From: Streptomyces caelestis
Lineage (GTDB): Bacteria; Actinomycetota; Actinomycetes; Streptomycetales; Streptomycetaceae
Direction of reading: 5' to 3'
Length of the DNA: 64,000 bases
NCBI RefSeq assembly: GCF_014205255.1
Contig: NZ_JACHNE010000001.1
Coordinates: forward strand, 7,626,001 to 7,690,000
A model generated the notes under the pieces. It was not told the origin of the DNA. It worked only from the letters and a program-made list of their open reading frames with translations, and did no database searches. Shown here one piece after another: positions 60,824-64,000 of the stretch (positions are counted from its first letter, which is position 1; each line of letters begins with the position of its first letter). The translations under genes were made by a program, and so were the position numbers.

Positions 60824-62290
60824 GTGAGCAAGGACGCCGTGAACACGGCTGCGGCCACGCCGCGTACCGATGCGGCCCAGGTGCCCGCGGACGCGGGCGA
60901 CGCCGGGTACAGCAAGGACCTCAAGGCCCGCCACGTCAACATGATCGCCATCGGCGGGGCCATCGGAACCGGCCTCTTCCTCGGCGCCGGCGGCCGCCTC
61001 CACAACGCGGGCCCGGCGCTGGCGATCGCCTACCTGGTCTGCGGCATCTTCGCCTTCTTCGTGGTCAGGGCCCTCGGCGAGCTCGTCCTCTACCGTCCCT
61101 CCTCGGGCTCCTTCGTGTCGTACGCGCGCGAGTTCCTCGGCGAGAAGGGCGCCTACGTCGCCGGCTGGATGTACTTCCTGAACTGGTCGACCACCGGCAT
61201 CGCCGACATCACCGCGATCGCGCTCTACACGCACTACTGGAGCCTGTTCACCGACATCCCGCAGTGGGTGCTCGCGCTGGCCGCCCTCGCGGTGGTGCTG
61301 GCCGTGAACCTGATCTCGGTGAAGATCTTCGGCGAGATGGAGTTCTGGTTCGCGATCATCAAGGTCGCGACGCTCGTCGGCTTCATGTTCATCGGCATCT
61401 TCCTGCTCGCCACCCAGCACGAGGTGGGCGGCCAGACACCGGGCCTGAGCGTCATCACCGACAACGGCGGCGTCTTCCCGCACGGCATGATGCCCGTCGT
61501 CCTCGTCATGCAGGGCGTGATCTTCGCGTACGCCGCGCTGGAGCTGGTCGGTGTCGCCGCGGGCGAGACCGCCGAGCCGGAGAAGGTCGTCCCGCGCGCG
61601 GTGAACTCGATCATGTGGCGCGTGGGCCTCTTCTACGTCGGCTCGGTCGTCCTGCTGGCCCTCCTGCTGCCCGGCTCGGTCTACTCGGCCGACCAGAGCC
61701 CCTTCGTCACCGTCCTGTCGAAGATCGGCGTCCCGGCCGCCGGCGACGTGATGAACCTGGTGGTCCTCACGGCCGCGATGTCCTCGCTGAACTCGGGCCT
61801 GTACTCGACGGGCCGCATCCTGCGCTCCATGGCGATGGCCGGCTCCGCGCCGAAGTTCACCGCCCGCATGAACCGCAGCCAGGTCCCCTACGGCGGCATC
61901 CTGCTGACCTGCGCGGTGTGCGTGCTCGGCGTCGGCCTGAACTTCCTCGTGCCGGCCCAGGCCTTCGAGATCGTGCTGAACGTCGCCTCGCTCGGCATCA
62001 TCAGCACCTGGGTGATCATCATGATCTGCCACCTGGTCTTCGTCCGCCGCGCCAAGGAGGGCCTGCTCGACCGCCCCTCCTTCCGCCTCCCCGGCAGCCC
62101 GGTCACGGAGATCACCACGATCGCCTTCCTGCTGGCCTGCCTCGGCATGATGTGGAACGACCCGGAGGTCGGCCGCAAGACGCTGCTGCTCGTCCCGCTG
62201 ATCGCGGCTGCACTGGTCGCGGGCTGGTTCGGCATCCGCCGCCGGGTGTCGCAGACGGCCGACCAGGAGCTGTCGCAGCTCACGAAGTAG
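60824..62290 (+). CDS. Amino-acid permease of the APC superfamily (GabP/AnsP-like)
   Basis: This 488-residue protein has about twelve helices. The first is preceded by KARHVNMIAIGGAIGTGLFL, the classic amino-acid transporter signature, and followed by RALGELVLYRPSSGSFVSYA. The central YAALELVGVAAGETAEPEKV block is typical of the asparagine/GABA/aromatic subgroup. The GTG start follows AGTGGA. The substrate is not predictable from sequence alone. Confidence 0.88.
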   Translation: MSKDAVNTAAATPRTDAAQVPADAGDAGYSKDLKARHVNMIAIGGAIGTGLFLGAGGRLHNAGPALAIAYLVCGIFAFFVVRALGELVLYRPSSGSFVSYAREFLGEKGAYVAGWMYFLNWSTTGIADITAIALYTHYWSLFTDIPQWVLALAALAVVLAVNLISVKIFGEMEFWFAIIKVATLVGFMFIGIFLLATQHEVGGQTPGLSVITDNGGVFPHGMMPVVLVMQGVIFAYAALELVGVAAGETAEPEKVVPRAVNSIMWRVGLFYVGSVVLLALLLPGSVYSADQSPFVTVLSKIGVPAAGDVMNLVVLTAAMSSLNSGLYSTGRILRSMAMAGSAPKFTARMNRSQVPYGGILLTCAVCVLGVGLNFLVPAQAFEIVLNVASLGIISTWVIIMICHLVFVRRAKEGLLDRPSFRLPGSPVTEITTIAFLLACLGMMWNDPEVGRKTLLLVPLIAAALVAGWFGIRRRVSQTADQELSQLTK

Positions 62291-62299
62291 CAGGCCGGA

Positions 62300-62314
62300 G
62301 CCACTGTCAGTGGC
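62300..62314. promoter_or_regulatory. 15-bp palindrome in the macro-domain gene promoter
   Basis: GCCACTG-T-CAGTGGC is a perfect dyad. It covers the -35 position for the TACGGT -10 (62321-62326) that would start the leaderless message of the next gene. Confidence 0.4.
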
Positions 62315-62332
62315 AGGGCCTACGGTGGCGTC

Positions 62333-62632
62333 ATGTCGGGGATCAGGTATGTCCGGGGTGACGCCACCGTCGAGCCGTACGTGTGGGTGGCCAACATGAT
62401 CGGCCAGCGCGGCACCAGGACCGGCAGCAAGGGCCTCCCCATGCGCTACGAGGCGATCGACACGGCATTGGGGACCCTGGCAGAGCGGGCCGTTGAACTG
62501 GGCGCGAGCGTCCACATGCCCCGTATCGGCTGCGGTCTCGCCGGCGGCAAGTGGTCCCGGGTCGAGCCGCTGATCGAGGAGCGGCTGATACGGCGGGGGA
62601 TACAGGTGACGGTGTACGACCAAGGGCACTGA
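62333..62632 (+). CDS. Macro-domain protein with internal deletion
   Basis: This 99-residue protein opens with MSGIRYVRGDATV and then passes straight to EPYVWVANMIGQRGTRTG and ASVHMPRIGCGLAGGKWSRV. Full-length bacterial relatives (about 150 residues) have about 50-55 residues between these blocks, including the HVCND ADP-ribose contact loop. The reading frame is unbroken, so the deletion is in frame. Binding or hydrolysis of ADP-ribose is doubtful. TACGGT 6 bp upstream and the lack of a ribosome site suggest a leaderless transcript. Confidence 0.8.
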   Translation: MSGIRYVRGDATVEPYVWVANMIGQRGTRTGSKGLPMRYEAIDTALGTLAERAVELGASVHMPRIGCGLAGGKWSRVEPLIEERLIRRGIQVTVYDQGH

Positions 62633-62642
62633 CCGGCCCTGC

Positions 62643-63551
62643 TCAGCCCGGGCCGTCCCTGTCGAACGCCCGCACCAGACAGTCACTGAGGCGCTGCGCG
62701 ATGACCCCGTCGTGATCCAGACGGGGGTTGAAGATCGCCACGCCGAGGCCGACGGCACCGCCGCCGGACAGGGCCGTGCGCAGGACGGTCTCCAGCTCCT
62801 GCCAGGTCAGCCCGTCCGGGAGCCGGTAGTCGACGGCGGGCATGACGGCATCGTCCAGTACGTCGACGTCGAGGTGGATCCAGTACCCGGCACCCGCGCT
62901 GCCGCCGGTCAGCAGCCCGACCGCGCGCCGGGCCGCCTCGCCCGCTCCCAGGGCGCGCACGGTGTCCAGTTCCAGCGCGTGCAGCGCGGTCGGCAGCGGC
63001 TGCATCCCGTACGCCGCTGACTCCTCCGCGTCCCGGAACCCCAGCGCGACGACGTCCTCGTCCCGTACCAGCGGGCCCCGGCCCTCCAGGTCGGCCAGTA
63101 CGCGCGGGCCGCGCCCGGTGGCCAGGGCCAGTTCCATGGAGGCCACCTCACCGGCCGGTTCCGCCGACGGCTGGTAGAAGTCGGTGTGCCCGTCGAGGAA
63201 CAGCAGCCCGTGCCGGCCGCGACGGCGCAGCGCGAGCAGGTTGCCGAGCAGCACACTGCAGTCGCCGCCCAGCACGAGGGGGAACCGGCCGTCGCCGAGG
63301 ACACCGCCTACGGTGTCGGCCAGTGCGGTGGAGTAGGCGGCGATGCCGCCGGGATTCAGGACCCCGGTCCCCGGGTCCCGCTCCGGGTCGTACCGGGGCG
63401 GCTCGACCCGGCCCGCCGGTACCGCCCCGATTCCCTCGGCCAGCCCTGCCCGGAGCAGCGCTGCCGGCAGCTCCTCGACGCCGGTCGGGCGCAGCCCGAG
63501 CACGGACGGCGCCTCGATGATCGCCACGTTCCGCACGTCCGGCTCCTTCAC
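62643..63551 (-). CDS. Arginase/agmatinase-family ureohydrolase
   Basis: The protein (302 residues from GTG 63551) has the binuclear manganese motifs LVLGGDCSVLLG near 100, LFLDGHTDFYQP near 125 and YWIHLDVDVLDDAVMP near 220. The active-site region matches arginase-like hydrolases of small guanidino or amidino compounds. The start is uncertain: GTG 63551 lacks a good ribosome site, and an in-frame GTG at 63602 is the alternative. The substrate (arginine, agmatine or another) is open. Confidence 0.82.
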   Translation of the reverse strand: MKEPDVRNVAIIEAPSVLGLRPTGVEELPAALLRAGLAEGIGAVPAGRVEPPRYDPERDPGTGVLNPGGIAAYSTALADTVGGVLGDGRFPLVLGGDCSVLLGNLLALRRRGRHGLLFLDGHTDFYQPSAEPAGEVASMELALATGRGPRVLADLEGRGPLVRDEDVVALGFRDAEESAAYGMQPLPTALHALELDTVRALGAGEAARRAVGLLTGGSAGAGYWIHLDVDVLDDAVMPAVDYRLPDGLTWQELETVLRTALSGGGAVGLGVAIFNPRLDHDGVIAQRLSDCLVRAFDRDGPG

Positions 63552-63630
63552 CAGCCAGCCATCGCGCCGGCCGGGCCCACACGTCGACGCGCATGGGCCC
63601 ACCGTAGACCGCCGTGCGGGACGAGGCGCG

Positions 63631-64000
63631 TCAGCGCACGTGCCCGGCGTTCCCGTGCTCCGCGTGCTCGTGCACCCCGTTCGTCGCCGCGATCTTCTTC
63701 CACGACCTCGGCTGCGACACAGCCCCCGGCCCCTTCGCGACCGCCACGGCCCGGGCCGCCGGGGCGCCCGGCTTCGACGGCTGGTACAGCCACGTGTCGA
63801 ACAGGGCGGCCAGGGGCTTGCCGGACACCTCCTCGGCGTACCGCTGGAAGTCGGCGACCGACGCGTTGCCGTGGGCGTACTTCTGCGGCCAGCCCTTGAG
63901 GATCGTGAAGAACGACTCGTCGCCGATCTCGTTGCGCAGCGCCTGCACGGCCAGCGCGCCCCGGTCGTACACCGCGACGTCGAACTGGTTCTCCGGGCCC
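63631..64000 (-). CDS. M1-family metallopeptidase, C-terminal part (5' end outside window)
   Basis: The visible 122 residues include VYDRGALAVQALRNEIGDES, WPQKYAHGNASVADFQRYAE and LAALFDTWLYQPSKPG, the closing part of the aminopeptidase-N catalytic region. The HExxH zinc site lies upstream of position 64000. The tail ends GVHEHAEHGNAGHVR. In the secreted Streptomyces group this protein carries a signal peptide, which cannot be checked here. Confidence 0.8.
   Translation of the reverse strand, partial: GPENQFDVAVYDRGALAVQALRNEIGDESFFTILKGWPQKYAHGNASVADFQRYAEEVSGKPLAALFDTWLYQPSKPGAPAARAVAVAKGPGAVSQPRSWKKIAATNGVHEHAEHGNAGHVR

Overview
This 64 kb window looks like a stretch of Streptomyces chromosome. 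The evidence is the very high G+C coding sequence with frequent GTG and TTG starts, many four-base stop/start overlaps, a WhiB-like protein, an SsgA-like sporulation protein, a small laccase, a pca operon in the order pcaIJFHGBL with a divergent MarR-type pcaV, and short sulfur-type leader peptides. No tRNA, rRNA, CRISPR array or complete insertion sequence was found.

Region 1 (1-9.8 kb) is aromatic demethylation plus sulfur acquisition, all on the minus strand. A Rieske oxygenase, a 59-residue CHCG protein and a VanB-type reductase form a vanAB-like operon. Next to it is a sulfur island with an orphan sulfonate-binding lipoprotein, an AtsK/TauD dioxygenase, a TSUP transporter, a DszC-like flavoprotein and a winged-helix regulator. 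Three short peptides with the (R)HxDxxxxxSAxC pattern lie in front of three of these transcription units, and two of the three promoters carry a shared 26-bp element. Fragments of an ABC ATPase gene and of a frameshifted Rrf2 regulator show that the locus has partly decayed.

Region 2 (9.9-19.9 kb) holds a Tat-exported phospholipase C, a DMT exporter and PAP2 phosphatase pair divergent from a TetR regulator with large dyad operators, a DUF2510 membrane protein, an MFS remnant, a LAL-type ATPase lacking the LuxR helix-turn-helix, and an SDR.

Region 3 (20-27 kb) is the complete protocatechuate branch of the beta-ketoadipate pathway. It would consume the protocatechuate made by the vanAB-like pair, while a formaldehyde-dehydrogenase-like alcohol dehydrogenase (28.3 kb) could deal with the formaldehyde released by demethylation.

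Region 4 (27-49 kb) has a DUF3048 lipoprotein, a split NHEJ-like ligase/polymerase pair, and an extracellular oxidative cluster: a cupredoxin/DUF1080 fusion, a ThuA/PQQ-dehydrogenase fusion and a small laccase, with a LacI regulator beside it. Then come a frameshifted VOC gene, a WhiB-like gene, an acyl-ACP desaturase behind a 52-bp dyad, ddaH, a decarboxylase fragment, a small secreted two-repeat protein, a signal-less substrate-binding-like protein, and a UvrA-like/ABC-F resistance pair with a probable attenuator.

Region 5 (49-64 kb) carries GPP34, SsgA-like, BNR-repeat and Rho_N-type proteins, endonuclease V, a saccharopine-dehydrogenase-like reductase, a CaiB-FadA-FadB operon with a MerR regulator, an amino-acid permease, an internally deleted macro-domain protein, an arginase-family protein and a partial M1 peptidase.

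Across the window, several short repeat elements sit inside or next to genes. Two genes, pcaF and the ABC-F gene, appear to have absorbed such an element in frame.
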